This document shows, one piece after another, positions 28,928 through 38,314 of a stretch of 64,000 nucleotides of DNA; the stretch's first letter is position 1, and every line of letters begins with the position of its first letter. The stretch is from Microbacterium halophytorum. Its GTDB lineage: Bacteria > Actinomycetota > Actinomycetes > Actinomycetales > Microbacteriaceae. The position numbers and the translations under genes were made by a program. The stretch is from NCBI RefSeq assembly GCF_002970975.1, contig NZ_PNFA01000013.1, positions 62,001-126,000 on the forward strand, in the 5' to 3' direction. The notes under the pieces were generated by a model that saw only the letters and a program-made list of their open reading frames with translations, had not been told where the DNA came from and searched no databases.

Positions 28928-31078
28928 GTGGCACGTCACGAGAAGCATTCCGACGAGAGCGTCGAGGACCATGGGCTCCTCGACGCTCCCGTCGTCGAAA
29001 CGACCGCGCTGAATCTGTCGGGCCTGCCGACCGAGCAGGTGAATCTCACGCTGCCGCGCGGCTACCAGGACCTCGACGACGAAGACGATGACGATGTGGT
29101 CGACGACAGCCCCGATGGCTTCGCATCCGGCTCGATCGTGCTCGAACTGCCGGGTGCCGCACACCGCGGCGCGGACGACGCTGCGGCCGGAAGCGGCGCT
29201 CCGGGGGAGCCGGGTGGCGCCGTCGAGGCCGCCGACGAGCCGGCTGACCAGACGGACGGCGGCGCAGGAGCGCCGCGCGGGGCCGGCGACGCCGAGAGGG
29301 CTCCCCACGGGGCCGGCGACGAGGCGGAGGGCGACGCCGACGAGGTGGGCGATGCCGGCGAATCGGACGATGCCGAGTCGGGCGACGCCGAGGACGAGTC
29401 GGGCGATGTCGACGAGCCGGACGACGCGGCGGACGACTCTCCGGGCGATGCCGGCGGGTCGGGCGATGTCGACGACGAGTGGGGCGACGCCGAGGACGAT
29501 GCCGCCGAGGGCGACGACCGGGCCGACGCCGCCGCTGTCGATGCAGATGACCTCCATGAGCAGGGCGGCGCCGAGGAGGGCGATGAAGCCGCGGAGCCGC
29601 GGGACGACGCCGACGATGCGGCGATCGGCACCGGCGAGGGCGAAGAGCCCGGCGACGCAGCGGATGGGGCGGCGCTCGGCGCAGACGAGCCCGATGGGGC
29701 CGACGGCGCCGAGAAGGCGCCCGATGAGCACGCGGACGAGGCGGCGCCGTCGGGCGACGGCGCGGAGGACTCCGGCGAGATCGACCGGGCGGCCGACGCC
29801 CCCGGCGACCTGCCCGCCGAGGACGACGCCGTCGCGAGCGGAACCGGCGGGGCCGACGAGGCGGCAGACGCGGAAGCGGCCGACCGGATGACCGACACCG
29901 CAGACGGGGCGGCACCGACCGGCGAGACGGACGCGGCAGACGACGAGGCCGCGCGCCGGCACGCCCTCACGGCGGGGGAGCGCCAGAACGACACCGCCGG
30001 CGCAGACGCGCCGGTGACGACGGACGACGCCACGGAGGCGGAACGAATGGCAGACGGCAACAAGGCGGAAGCGGGCGGGGCGCGGTTCCTCTCGCAGCAG
30101 GCGCGCCAGAGCTCCGGCGGCGAGAGCGCGAGCCTGCTCACGAGCGACCGACTGATCGAGCCGGTGCGCAGCAAGCGCAAGCCGGAGGGCGCGTGGCGCG
30201 GGTTCTGGTACTCCGTGTCGGGCGGCCTGATCAACCTCGGCGACAGCAAGCGCGTGCGCGAGCGCAAGGAAACGCTGACCCGCATCGCGGCGCCGCTGCC
30301 GGGTCGCGCCCGCTTCGTGCCGGTGCTGAGCCGCAAGGGCGGCGTCGGCAAGACGACCGTGACGACGCTCCTCGGCATGGCGCTCGCCGACGCGAGGGAC
30401 GACCGCGTGATCGCCGTGGACGCGAACCCCGACCGAGGCACGCTCGCCGAGCGCACCGCGAACCGCACCAACCGCACGGTGCGCGACGTCGTGCGCCGCC
30501 ACGACAAGATCCGCGGCTACGCCGACATCAGCGACCTCGTCGCGCGCGACGCGACGCGCCTCGACATCGTCGCGAGCGAGACCGACCCGCACGTCGCCGA
30601 CGCGTTCGACGCTTCGGACTACCGCACGGTCGCGGAGGTGGCATCGCAGTACTACTCGCTGGTCCTCACCGACACGGGAACGGGCATCATCCACTCGGTG
30701 ATGGGTGCCACGCTCGACATGGCCGACCAGCTCGTCGTGGTCGCCGGCCCGAGCGTCGACGAGGCCAGGCTCGCGTCGGAGACCCTCACGTGGCTCGAGG
30801 CGCACGGCCGGGCCGACCTCGTGCGCGGTGCCGTCGTCGTCCTGAACCAGTCGGCTCCCGGTCGATCGCTCGTACGCCTCGACGAGCTCGAGTCGCACTT
30901 CTCCTCCCGCGTGCGCGCCGTCGTGCGCCTGCCGTACGACGAAGCGCTCGCCACGGGCGGCGCCATCGTGTTCGGCGATCTCAACGGGGCCACCCGTGAC
31001 GCGGCCCGCGAGGCGGCGGCGCACCTGATCGAGGGGATGCGCTCCGCCGCCATGCACTCGGTCGGGGACGACGCATGA
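28928..31078 (+). CDS. MinD/ParA-like ATPase with long acidic disordered N-terminus
   Basis: 716 aa. Residues 1-50 are mixed and include [20 protein letters not shown]. Residues about 50-370 are a low-complexity stretch of Asp, Glu, Ala and Gly, often repeating GDAED-like units, with almost no Lys. A basic linker ([19 protein letters not shown], about 415-435) leads to a MinD-like domain (about 450-716) with Walker [10 protein letters not shown] near 470, [13 protein letters not shown] and the switch LTDTGTGI. This architecture resembles EspI-type ATPases of type VII secretion, but no ESX genes are nearby. The function is unknown. GTG 28928 is probably leaderless. The end overlaps def by 4 nt (ATGA). 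Confidence 0.8.
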   Translation: MARHEKHSDESVEDHGLLDAPVVETTALNLSGLPTEQVNLTLPRGYQDLDDEDDDDVVDDSPDGFASGSIVLELPGAAHRGADDAAAGSGAPGEPGGAVEAADEPADQTDGGAGAPRGAGDAERAPHGAGDEAEGDADEVGDAGESDDAESGDAEDESGDVDEPDDAADDSPGDAGGSGDVDDEWGDAEDDAAEGDDRADAAAVDADDLHEQGGAEEGDEAAEPRDDADDAAIGTGEGEEPGDAADGAALGADEPDGADGAEKAPDEHADEAAPSGDGAEDSGEIDRAADAPGDLPAEDDAVASGTGGADEAADAEAADRMTDTADGAAPTGETDAADDEAARRHALTAGERQNDTAGADAPVTTDDATEAERMADGNKAEAGGARFLSQQARQSSGGESASLLTSDRLIEPVRSKRKPEGAWRGFWYSVSGGLINLGDSKRVRERKETLTRIAAPLPGRARFVPVLSRKGGVGKTTVTTLLGMALADARDDRVIAVDANPDRGTLAERTANRTNRTVRDVVRRHDKIRGYADISDLVARDATRLDIVASETDPHVADAFDASDYRTVAEVASQYYSLVLTDTGTGIIHSVMGATLDMADQLVVVAGPSVDEARLASETLTWLEAHGRADLVRGAVVVLNQSAPGRSLVRLDELESHFSSRVRAVVRLPYDEALATGGAIVFGDLNGATRDAAREAAAHLIEGMRSAAMHSVGDDA

Positions 31079-31566
31079 CGGTCCGTGAGATCCGCCTCTA
31101 CGGCGACCCCGTGCTGCGCACGCCGTGCGCGGAGATCACCGAGATCGACGACGGCACCAGGGCGCTCGTCACCGACCTGCTCGACACGGTGAAGCTCCCG
31201 GGGCGGGCCGGCGTCGCGGCGCCGCAGATCGGCGTCGGCCTCCGCGCCTTCAGCTACAACGTCGACGGCGACATCGGGTACATCCTGAACCCCCGCATCG
31301 TCGAGGTGCGCGGCGAGGCCGAACCGACGGGGGAGGGCTGCCTCTCGGTGCCGAACCTCTGGCACGACGCGCGGCGCCACCCGTACGCCCGCGCGGAGGG
31401 AATCGACCTCGACGGCAAGAAGCTCGTCCTGGAGGGCACGGGGCTGTTCGCCCAGATGCTGCAGCACGAGACCGACCACCTCGACGGCATGGTCTACCTG
31501 CAGCGGCTCGACAAGGAGACCCGCCGCGAAGCCATGAAGCAGGTCCGCGAGTCGAGCTGGTTCTGA
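31075..31566 (+). CDS. def: Peptide deformylase
   Basis: Removes the formyl group from N-terminal methionine of new proteins; 163 aa. All three deformylase motifs are intact: [15 protein letters not shown] with metal ligand Cys89, and QHETDHLDG with metal ligands His131 and His135 and catalytic Glu132. The start overlaps the stop of the MinD-like gene (ATGA), so the two are co-translated. The gap 31567-31820 downstream contains only imperfect direct repeats (GACCCGCGGGCCG at 31565 and 31716) and no gene. Confidence 0.96.
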   Translation: MTVREIRLYGDPVLRTPCAEITEIDDGTRALVTDLLDTVKLPGRAGVAAPQIGVGLRAFSYNVDGDIGYILNPRIVEVRGEAEPTGEGCLSVPNLWHDARRHPYARAEGIDLDGKKLVLEGTGLFAQMLQHETDHLDGMVYLQRLDKETRREAMKQVRESSWF

Positions 31567-31820
31567 CCCGCGGGCCGTGCGTACGCCGCTGCGTTCTCGT
31601 CGCTGGCCGTACCGGGCCCACGGAGGCGGAGGCTCCACCCGATGCGCATGCAGCGGGTGGGAGGGCCGACGGGGCGTACGCCTGCGCTCCTCGGCCTTGC
31701 GCTCCACGCACACACGACCCGCGGGCCGCGCACCGAGCCTAGGCAGATTTCCCCGGGCTAGGCGCAATCCGCTCAGTTCCGCCTATTCCCGGGGCTTTCT
31801 TCTACGCCCGGCGCATCGGC

Positions 31821-33650
31821 TCAGCCGCTGACCGAGACGTTCGTCGTCTCGTTCGGGTCGCCGTAGAGGCGCTCGACGTCGGCGGCGAAGTCCTTCATGA
31901 TCTGGGCCCGCTTGATCGACAGCTTGGGCGTGAGGTGGCCGGAGGCCTCGGTCCACTCCGTCCCGAGGATCTCGAACTTCCGGATGGACTCTGCCCGCGA
32001 GACGAGCTTGTTCGCGTGGTCGATCTGGCGCTGCACCTCGCCGCGGACGGCCGGGCTGTGCGCCGCCTGCGCGAGGGTCAGATCGGGCGATTCGCCGTGC
32101 GTCTTCAGCCACGCGGGCAGCATCTCGGGGTCGAGCGTGACGAGTGCGGAGATGAACGGCTTCTGGTCTCCGACGACGACGACCTGGCCGACGATCGGGT
32201 TGGAGCGGATCGGGTCCTCGAGCGTGTTCGGCGCGACGTTCTTGCCGCCCGCCGTGACGATGATCTCCTTCTTGCGGCCCGTGATGCTCAGGTAGCCGTC
32301 CTCGTCGAGCTCGCCGATGTCTCCCGTCCGGAACCAGCCGTCCTCGAACGCCTTCTCGGTCGCGGTCGGGTTGCGCCAGTACTCCTTGAAGATGTTCACG
32401 CCGCGCAGCTGCACTTCGCCGTCGTCGGCGATCCGGATGTCCACACCCGGCAGCGCGGGGCCGACGGAGCCGACCTTGATGCGCTGCGGCACGTTGACGG
32501 AGGCCGGCGCGGTGGACTCCGTGAGCCCGTACCCCTCGAGGATCTTCACGCCGAGCCCGCGGAAGAAGTAGCCGAGCCGCGGACCGAGCGGGGCGGAGCC
32601 CGAGACGGCGTACCGCACATTGCCGCCCAGGGTCTCGCGGAGCTTGGAGTACACGAGCTTGTCGAACAGAGCGAACTTCGCCTTCAGAACCAGGCCGATC
32701 TTCTCACCCTCCTGCTCGCGACGGGCGTGCTCGATCGCGACGCTCGCCGCGGAGCGGAAGATCTTGCCCTTGCCCTCGGCCTCGACCTTCGCCTCCGCGG
32801 CGTTGTAGACCTTCTCGAACACGCGGGGCACGGCCAGCAGCACCGTCGGCTTGAACGACCCGAGCGCCTGAACGAGGTTCTTCGTGTTGGGCTCGTGGCC
32901 CGTCCGAACGCCCGCCTGGATGTACAGAACGCTCATGAAGCGCGCGAACACGTGCGCCGTCGTGATGAACAGGATCGTGGACGCGCCCGGCTGGTGCACG
33001 ACCTCGGTCAGCGAGGCGGCGGCGTTGCGCGCCGTCTCGACGAAGTTGCTGTGCGTCAGCACGCAGCCGCGGGGGCGCCCCGTGGAGCCGGACGTGTAGA
33101 TGATCGTGGCGAGGTCGTCCCCCTTGGCGAGGCTGCGCCGCTCGGCGATCTCCTCATCCGGGACTCCAGCGCCGACCTCCGTCAGCTCTTCGATCATGCC
33201 GTCCTCGAGCACCCAGGTCTGCCCGATGAGGGGGAGGTCGGCGGCGACCTCCTGGTAGCGCTCCAGGTGCTCGCGCGTTCCCGTGATCAGCCAGGTGGCG
33301 CCCGAGTCCTCGAGGATCCACTGCACCTGCGACGCCGAGCTCGTCTCGTACACGGGCACCATGACGACGCCGGCGTAGTGCAGCGCGAAGTCGACGAGGG
33401 TCCATTCGTAGGTCGTGCGGGCGAGGAAGCCCGCTTTGTCGCCTGGTCGCATTCCGGATGCGGCGAAGCCCTTCGCGAGGGCGATCACCTGCTCCTCGAA
33501 CTGGCGGGCGGTGATGTCGCGCCAGCCGTCACCCTCCGGCACGCTGAACAGTGCCCGGTCGGGCGTCTCAGCGACGCGCTGCACCAGCAGATCGGCGATG
33601 TTCGCGTCCGGATCCGCGGGGACGAGTGCGGGGATAGAGGTCTGGTTCAC
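31821..33650 (-). CDS. Long-chain fatty-acid--CoA ligase (AMP-forming), FadD15-like
   Basis: Acyl-adenylating enzyme that activates fatty acids as CoA thioesters, 609 aa. The P-loop YTSGSTGRPRG is at residues 185-195, followed by LEGYGLTESTAPA near 365. The hinge region is WFRTGDIGELDEDGYLSITGRKKEII, here split by its core motifs RTGD and GRKKEI. A C-terminal Lys, in LTPKLSIKR, is the expected catalytic lysine. GTG 33650 has an AAGGAGT ribosome binding site, and TAGAGT (33690-33695, minus strand) may be its -10. It is divergent from the acyltransferase gene, a lipid-metabolism pairing. Confidence 0.93.
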   Translation of the reverse strand: MNQTSIPALVPADPDANIADLLVQRVAETPDRALFSVPEGDGWRDITARQFEEQVIALAKGFAASGMRPGDKAGFLARTTYEWTLVDFALHYAGVVMVPVYETSSASQVQWILEDSGATWLITGTREHLERYQEVAADLPLIGQTWVLEDGMIEELTEVGAGVPDEEIAERRSLAKGDDLATIIYTSGSTGRPRGCVLTHSNFVETARNAAASLTEVVHQPGASTILFITTAHVFARFMSVLYIQAGVRTGHEPNTKNLVQALGSFKPTVLLAVPRVFEKVYNAAEAKVEAEGKGKIFRSAASVAIEHARREQEGEKIGLVLKAKFALFDKLVYSKLRETLGGNVRYAVSGSAPLGPRLGYFFRGLGVKILEGYGLTESTAPASVNVPQRIKVGSVGPALPGVDIRIADDGEVQLRGVNIFKEYWRNPTATEKAFEDGWFRTGDIGELDEDGYLSITGRKKEIIVTAGGKNVAPNTLEDPIRSNPIVGQVVVVGDQKPFISALVTLDPEMLPAWLKTHGESPDLTLAQAAHSPAVRGEVQRQIDHANKLVSRAESIRKFEILGTEWTEASGHLTPKLSIKRAQIMKDFAADVERLYGDPNETTNVSVSG

Positions 33651-33763
33651 GGCAACTCCTTCGGCACCGTTGGGGCGGGTGTTCCCCCACTCTATGGGAT
33701 CGAGAGCCTTCGGTAAGCTGTTCCGGCGGGGCGCGGGGCATGCTCGCGCGCGGAAGGGGAGCG

Positions 33764-34453
33764 ATGTTCTACTGGCTCATGAAGTACATCGTCGTCGGAC
33801 CCCTGATGAAGGCGATCTATCGGCCGTGGATCACGGGCAAGGAGAACGTCCCGGCGACGGGCGCCGCGATCCTCGCGAGCAACCATCTCTCGGTGATGGA
33901 CTCCATCTTCCTGCCGCTGCTGCTGGAGCGCCCGATGTCGTTCCTGGCGAAGAACGAGTACTTCACGGGCCGCGGGGTCAAGGGGTGGGCCACGAAGTGG
34001 TTCATGAAGGGCACGGGGCAGATCCCGATCGACCGCTCGGGCGGCCAGGCGTCGGAGGCGGCCCTGAACACGGCCCTGCGCGTGATCGGGCGCGGCGACC
34101 TGCTCGGCATCTACCCCGAGGGCACGCGCAGCCACGACGGCACGCTGTACCGCGGCCGCACGGGTCTCGCGAGGATGGCGCTCGAGGCGAAGGTCCCCGT
34201 CATCCCCGTGGTCATGATCGACACGGAGAAGATGATGCCGATCGGGGCGAAGGTGCCCCGAACGGTGCGGGTCGGCGTCGTGATCGGCGAGCCGCTCGAC
34301 TTCTCCCGCTACGCCGGCATGGAGAACGACCGCTACATCCTGCGCTCCGTCACCGACGAGATCATGGTCGCGCTGCAGCGCCTCGGTCAGCAGCGCTACC
34401 GCGACGAGTATGCGAGCGTCGCAAAGGCCCGGGCCGCCGGCGGGGATAGGTAG
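33764..34453 (+). CDS. 1-acyl-glycerol-3-phosphate acyltransferase family protein (PlsC-type)
   Basis: Membrane-associated lysophospholipid acyltransferase, 229 aa, likely making phosphatidic acid. The catalytic NHX4D motif reads NHLSVMD (residues about 45-51), the block II-like motif is IPIDRSGGQ and block III is YPEGTRSHDG. ATG 33764 is preceded by AAGGGGA; a possible -10 TAAGCT is at 33714-33719. Its TAG stop (34451-34453) is also the start of the TAGGAT -10 box of aroG. The neighbour on the other strand is an acyl-CoA ligase. Confidence 0.9.
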   Translation: MFYWLMKYIVVGPLMKAIYRPWITGKENVPATGAAILASNHLSVMDSIFLPLLLERPMSFLAKNEYFTGRGVKGWATKWFMKGTGQIPIDRSGGQASEAALNTALRVIGRGDLLGIYPEGTRSHDGTLYRGRTGLARMALEAKVPVIPVVMIDTEKMMPIGAKVPRTVRVGVVIGEPLDFSRYAGMENDRYILRSVTDEIMVALQRLGQQRYRDEYASVAKARAAGGDR

Positions 34454-34456
34454 GAT
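34451..34456 (+). promoter_or_regulatory. -10 element (TAGGAT) overlapping the plsC-type stop, for aroG
   Basis: TAGGAT begins with the upstream TAG stop and ends 6 nt before GTG 34463, implying a leaderless aroG mRNA. Confidence 0.45.
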
Positions 34457-34462
34457 CGTCGG

Positions 34463-35800
34463 GTGACTGATTCACTCCACGACCTCGATGCCTGGCGTTC
34501 GCTCCCGATCAAGCAGCAGCCGCAGTATCCGGATGCCGAGGCGGTCGCGGAAGTATCCGCAGAGCTCGCGGCGCTCCCCCCGCTGATCTTCGCGGGCGAG
34601 GCGGACAACCTGCGCGAGCGCCTCGCGCAGGCGGCCGCCGGCAAGGCGTTCCTGCTGCAGGGCGGCGACTGCGCCGAGACGTTCTCGGGCGCAACGGGCG
34701 ACAAGATCCGCAACCGCGTGAAGACCGTGCTCCAGATGGCCGTCGTGCTGCAGTACGGCGCGTCGATGCCCGTCGTCAAGATGGGCCGCATGGCCGGTCA
34801 GTTCGCCAAGCCGCGCTCGAAGGACACCGAGACCCGCGGTGACGTGACGCTGCCGGCCTTCCGGGGCGAGATCGTGAACGGTTTCGACTTCACGAGCGCC
34901 TCGCGCACGGCAGACCCGCGCCGCCTGCTGCAGGCGTACCACACGTCGTCGGCGACGCTGAACCTCATCCGCGCCTTCACGCAGGGCGGGTTCGCCGATC
35001 TGCGCGAAGTGCACTCCTGGAACAAGGGCTTCGCCGAGAACGCGGCGAACGAGCGCTACGAGGGCCTCGCCGCCGAGATCGACCGGGCGATCAAGTTCAT
35101 GGAGTCGGCCGGCGCCGACTTCGACGAGCTGAAGCGCGTCGAGTTCTTCACGGGTCACGAGGGCCTCCTCATGGACTACGAGCGGCCGCTCACGCGCGTC
35201 GACTCGCGCACGGGAGACATCTACAACACGTCGGGCCACTTCCTCTGGATCGGCGAGCGCACGCGCGACCTCGACGGCGCCCACATCGAGTACTTCCGCC
35301 ACATCAAGAACCCCATCGGCGTGAAGCTCGGCCCGACGACCGACCCCGAGACGGCGCTGAAGCTCATCGACATCCTGGACCCGGATCGCGAGCCGGGCAG
35401 GCTCACGTTCATCACCCGGATGGGCGCCGGCAAGATCCGTGACGCGCTGCCGCCCCTGCTGCAGGCCGTGAAGGACTCGGGCGCCCAGCCGCTCTGGGTG
35501 ACCGACCCGATGCACGGCAACGGCATCACGACGGCCAACGGCTACAAGAGCCGGCGGTTCGATGACGTCGTCGACGAGGTGCGGGGCTTCTTCGAGGCGC
35601 ACCACCAGGTCGGCACGTTCCCCGGCGGCCTGCACGTCGAGCTCACGGGCGACGATGTGACGGAGTGCCTCGGCGGATCCGAGCACATCGACGAAGCCGG
35701 CCTCGAGTCGCGCTACGAGTCGCTCTGCGACCCGCGCCTGAACCACAAGCAGTCGCTCGAGCTCGCGTTCCTCGTCGCGGAGGAGCTCGAGAAGCTCTGA
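34463..35800 (+). CDS. aroG: 3-deoxy-7-phosphoheptulonate synthase, class II
   Basis: First enzyme of the shikimate pathway, condensing PEP and erythrose 4-phosphate; 445 aa, type II (plant/mycobacterial form). Recognisable are AFLLQGGDCAETF with metal ligand Cys70, KPRSKDTETRGDVTLPAFRG, VWYTNF-free class II core blocks such as EFFTGHEGLLMDYE, WIGERTRDLDGAHIEYFRHI and WVTDPMHGNG with metal ligand His. The neighbour pknL and the Rv2175c-like gene are the same as in Mycobacterium (Rv2178c, Rv2176, Rv2175c). GTG 34463 lacks a ribosome binding site and is probably leaderless. Confidence 0.96.
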   Translation: MTDSLHDLDAWRSLPIKQQPQYPDAEAVAEVSAELAALPPLIFAGEADNLRERLAQAAAGKAFLLQGGDCAETFSGATGDKIRNRVKTVLQMAVVLQYGASMPVVKMGRMAGQFAKPRSKDTETRGDVTLPAFRGEIVNGFDFTSASRTADPRRLLQAYHTSSATLNLIRAFTQGGFADLREVHSWNKGFAENAANERYEGLAAEIDRAIKFMESAGADFDELKRVEFFTGHEGLLMDYERPLTRVDSRTGDIYNTSGHFLWIGERTRDLDGAHIEYFRHIKNPIGVKLGPTTDPETALKLIDILDPDREPGRLTFITRMGAGKIRDALPPLLQAVKDSGAQPLWVTDPMHGNGITTANGYKSRRFDDVVDEVRGFFEAHHQVGTFPGGLHVELTGDDVTECLGGSEHIDEAGLESRYESLCDPRLNHKQSLELAFLVAEELEKL

Positions 35801-35879
35801 TCGCGGGCCGCGGGCACGGCATGGCGTCGCCGGTCGGAGGCCCGCTCCTCCGACCAGTCGCACCCGCGACCCGCATGAA

Positions 35880-35923
35880 GAGGGCGCCCGTTCCGCAGCC
35901 TGAGGCTGGGAGCGGGCGCCCTC
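35880..35923. terminator. Bidirectional terminator between aroG and pknL
   Basis: An 11-bp perfect stem (35880-35890 with 35913-35923) continues inward through a wobble pair, three pairs, a bulged G and a further 5-bp stem with a TGA loop. It lies between convergent genes. Confidence 0.75.
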
Positions 35924-35947
35924 TCCCGCATCACGGGTGCGCGGGAA

Positions 35948-38122
35948 TCAGATGGGGCCGGTGTTGTCGAGCAGGAGCTTGACGGTTTCGCCGGGAAGGA
36001 GCTCCTCGCCGGGGCCGGGGTCGGTTCCGGTTGCGACGACCCAGCCGTTCGGGAACGAGTTCCACAGCACGTTGTACTCGACCTCGAAGCCGGCTCCGCT
36101 CAGCGCGGCGATCGCCTCCGTCCGGTGCATTCCGGCGACGTCCGGAACCGGCACGGGCTCCGGGCCGAGCGACACGATGAGCTGGATGTCGTCTCCCGCG
36201 ACGAAGGCGCCGTCCTTCCCGACGGTGCCGATCACCTGGCCCTCGGGGACGCTGTCGTGGTACTGCTCCTGAGACTCGCTCACGACGTTCAGACCGGCGT
36301 CCGTGAGGGTCTTCGTGGCATCCTCCACCGATTGCCCCGCCACGTCCGGCACGGGCCCGGCCGAGACGATCATCCGGATCTCCTCGCCCTCGGCGAAGAC
36401 GCCCTCCTTGCCGACCGTTCCGATCACGGTGCCGGCCGGCACCTCGTCGCTGAACTGCTCGCGGGAGTCGCCGGAGACGGTCAGGCCGGCCCCCTCGAGC
36501 ATCGAGGACGCGTCCTCGGGGGAGCGGCCGGCGACGTCGGGCACGGGGCCGAGGGTCACCGAGAGCACAGCGGTGTCGCCGTCGTGGGCCGTGCAGCCAT
36601 CGATGCACTCGATGAGCTCGCCGCCGTCGCGCGGCTGGATCCGCGCGTTCGTGACGTCGCCGGCCCTCGCGTCGATGAAGTACTTGCGGACCTCGCTCGT
36701 CTCGATGCCGATGTCCTCGAGCGCCGCGATCGCCTCCTTCTGAGGCATACCGGGCAGGGCGGGCACGTCGACCTCGGCCGCGCCCAGCGAGACCTCGACG
36801 GAGACGACCGAGCCCGGTTCGATCCGCGACCCGTCCTCTGGGTCGGTTCCGATGACGGTGCCGGATTCCACATCCAGGCTGTGCACGCCGTGCTCCTCGG
36901 CCGCGAGACCGAGCGCGCCGAGCTCGGCGGAGGCCTCCTCGAAGGTGCCGCCCGCCACGTCCGGCACGGCGACGAGCGAGCCGGGGCCCGAGCCCCAGTA
37001 CCAGCCGGCGCCGCCCGCGAGAACCGACAGCAGCAGTACGACCGCCACGAGCCAGAAACCGCGCTTGGTGCGGCGCTCGGTCACGCGGCGCAGCGCCACG
37101 GCGTTGTCGACCTGCTGGGGGCCCGTCGCCGCGACCTCGCCGTCGGGCAGGATCTCATCGGTGATCGCCTCGGTGCGCGAGAACGGCAGCACCATGGTCT
37201 CGTCGATCGGCTCCGCGGCATCCGGGTCGATGTCGGGGGCGCTGACGGCGCCCGCCTGGGCCGACATCGGCGCGATGCTGAGCTCCTGTTCGATCGCGCG
37301 CAGGCGGTCCAGCATCTCCGCCGCGTCCGACGGGCGCTCGTCGGGCTCCTTCTCGGTCGTCCACAGCACGAGCTCGTCGATCTGCTCGGGGACGCCGGGG
37401 TTGCGCGAGCTCGGGCGGGGCACCGAGTCGGTGGCGTGCTGGTAGGCGATCTGCATCGGCTGGTCGCCGCGGAACGGCTGCTGGCCGGTCAGCATCTCAT
37501 AGAGCATGATGCCGAGCGCGTAGATGTCGCTGCGCGCGTCGGCGGTGCCGCGGGTGACCAGCTCGGGTGCCAGATACGCGATCGTGCCGAGCAGCTCCGC
37601 GCCCGTCGCCGTGTTCGCGCTCGTCGCGCGCGCGAGGCCGAAGTCGCCGATCTTGATGCGGCCGTCCTCGGCGAGGAGCACGTTCTCGGGCTTGACGTCG
37701 CGGTGGATCAGGCCGGCGCGGTGCGCGGCGCTCAGGCCCGAGAGCACGGCATCCATCACCGTGATCGTCTGCGCCACCGTGAGCCGCTTCTGCTCCTTGA
37801 GCAGATCGCGCAGCGTGATGCCGGGCATGTACTCCATCACGAGGTACGCGATCTCGCCGTCCTGGCCCTGGTCGAACACGTTCACGACGTGCGGGTCGGC
37901 GAGCCGCGCGGCGGAGCGGGCCTCCTGGATGAACCGGCTCTGGAACACGCTGTCGTCGCTGAGGTGCGCGTGCATGACCTTCAGCGCCACACGGCGCTCG
38001 AGGCGCATGTCGGTGGCGACGTATACGGTGGCCATGCCGCCGCGCGCGATGCGTGAGCGCACCCGGTAGCGGCCGTCGACGAGCTGCCCGATCAACGGGT
38101 CGGCCTGCTGACGTGTGCTCAC
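35948..38122 (-). CDS. pknL: Serine/threonine protein kinase PknL with five PASTA domains
   Basis: Transmembrane Hanks-type kinase, 724 aa. The catalytic domain has the glycine loop RIARGGMATVY, Lys48 in VALKVM, HRDVKPEN (140-147), DFG at 160-162, and APE. A juxtamembrane linker leads to one helix (WLVAVVLLLSVLAGGAGWYW, about 360-380). Five extracellular PASTA units follow, most starting VPDVAG. PASTA 2 has an insertion with a Cys pair (ECIDGC). PASTA domains sense muropeptides or lipid II. Gene context (aroG, Rv2175c-like gene, idsA) identifies it as PknL; the Corynebacterium PknL also carries PASTA units. GTG 38122 has TAGACT 7 nt upstream. Confidence 0.92.
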   Translation of the reverse strand: MSTRQQADPLIGQLVDGRYRVRSRIARGGMATVYVATDMRLERRVALKVMHAHLSDDSVFQSRFIQEARSAARLADPHVVNVFDQGQDGEIAYLVMEYMPGITLRDLLKEQKRLTVAQTITVMDAVLSGLSAAHRAGLIHRDVKPENVLLAEDGRIKIGDFGLARATSANTATGAELLGTIAYLAPELVTRGTADARSDIYALGIMLYEMLTGQQPFRGDQPMQIAYQHATDSVPRPSSRNPGVPEQIDELVLWTTEKEPDERPSDAAEMLDRLRAIEQELSIAPMSAQAGAVSAPDIDPDAAEPIDETMVLPFSRTEAITDEILPDGEVAATGPQQVDNAVALRRVTERRTKRGFWLVAVVLLLSVLAGGAGWYWGSGPGSLVAVPDVAGGTFEEASAELGALGLAAEEHGVHSLDVESGTVIGTDPEDGSRIEPGSVVSVEVSLGAAEVDVPALPGMPQKEAIAALEDIGIETSEVRKYFIDARAGDVTNARIQPRDGGELIECIDGCTAHDGDTAVLSVTLGPVPDVAGRSPEDASSMLEGAGLTVSGDSREQFSDEVPAGTVIGTVGKEGVFAEGEEIRMIVSAGPVPDVAGQSVEDATKTLTDAGLNVVSESQEQYHDSVPEGQVIGTVGKDGAFVAGDDIQLIVSLGPEPVPVPDVAGMHRTEAIAALSGAGFEVEYNVLWNSFPNGWVVATGTDPGPGEELLPGETVKLLLDNTGPI

Positions 38123-38129
38123 GGGGGTC

Positions 38130-38135
38130 AGTCTA
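38130..38135 (-). promoter_or_regulatory. -10 element (TAGACT) of leaderless pknL
   Basis: TAGACT on the minus strand ends 7 nt before GTG 38122. Confidence 0.45.
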
Positions 38136-38314
38136 GGCGTCGAGGGTGGCGATCCCCTGGAACGAACCCCGGAAAGACGCGGATGCGCACGGCTTCCTGA
38201 CGACCTGCCGCGACGAAGTTCCTCGGTGTCGCGGCGGCAGGGCCGAGGAGTGCCGCTGTACTGCGCACTGCGAGCGACGAGAACGCAGCCGATGCGGCGC
38301 CGAGGTTCCTCGGG

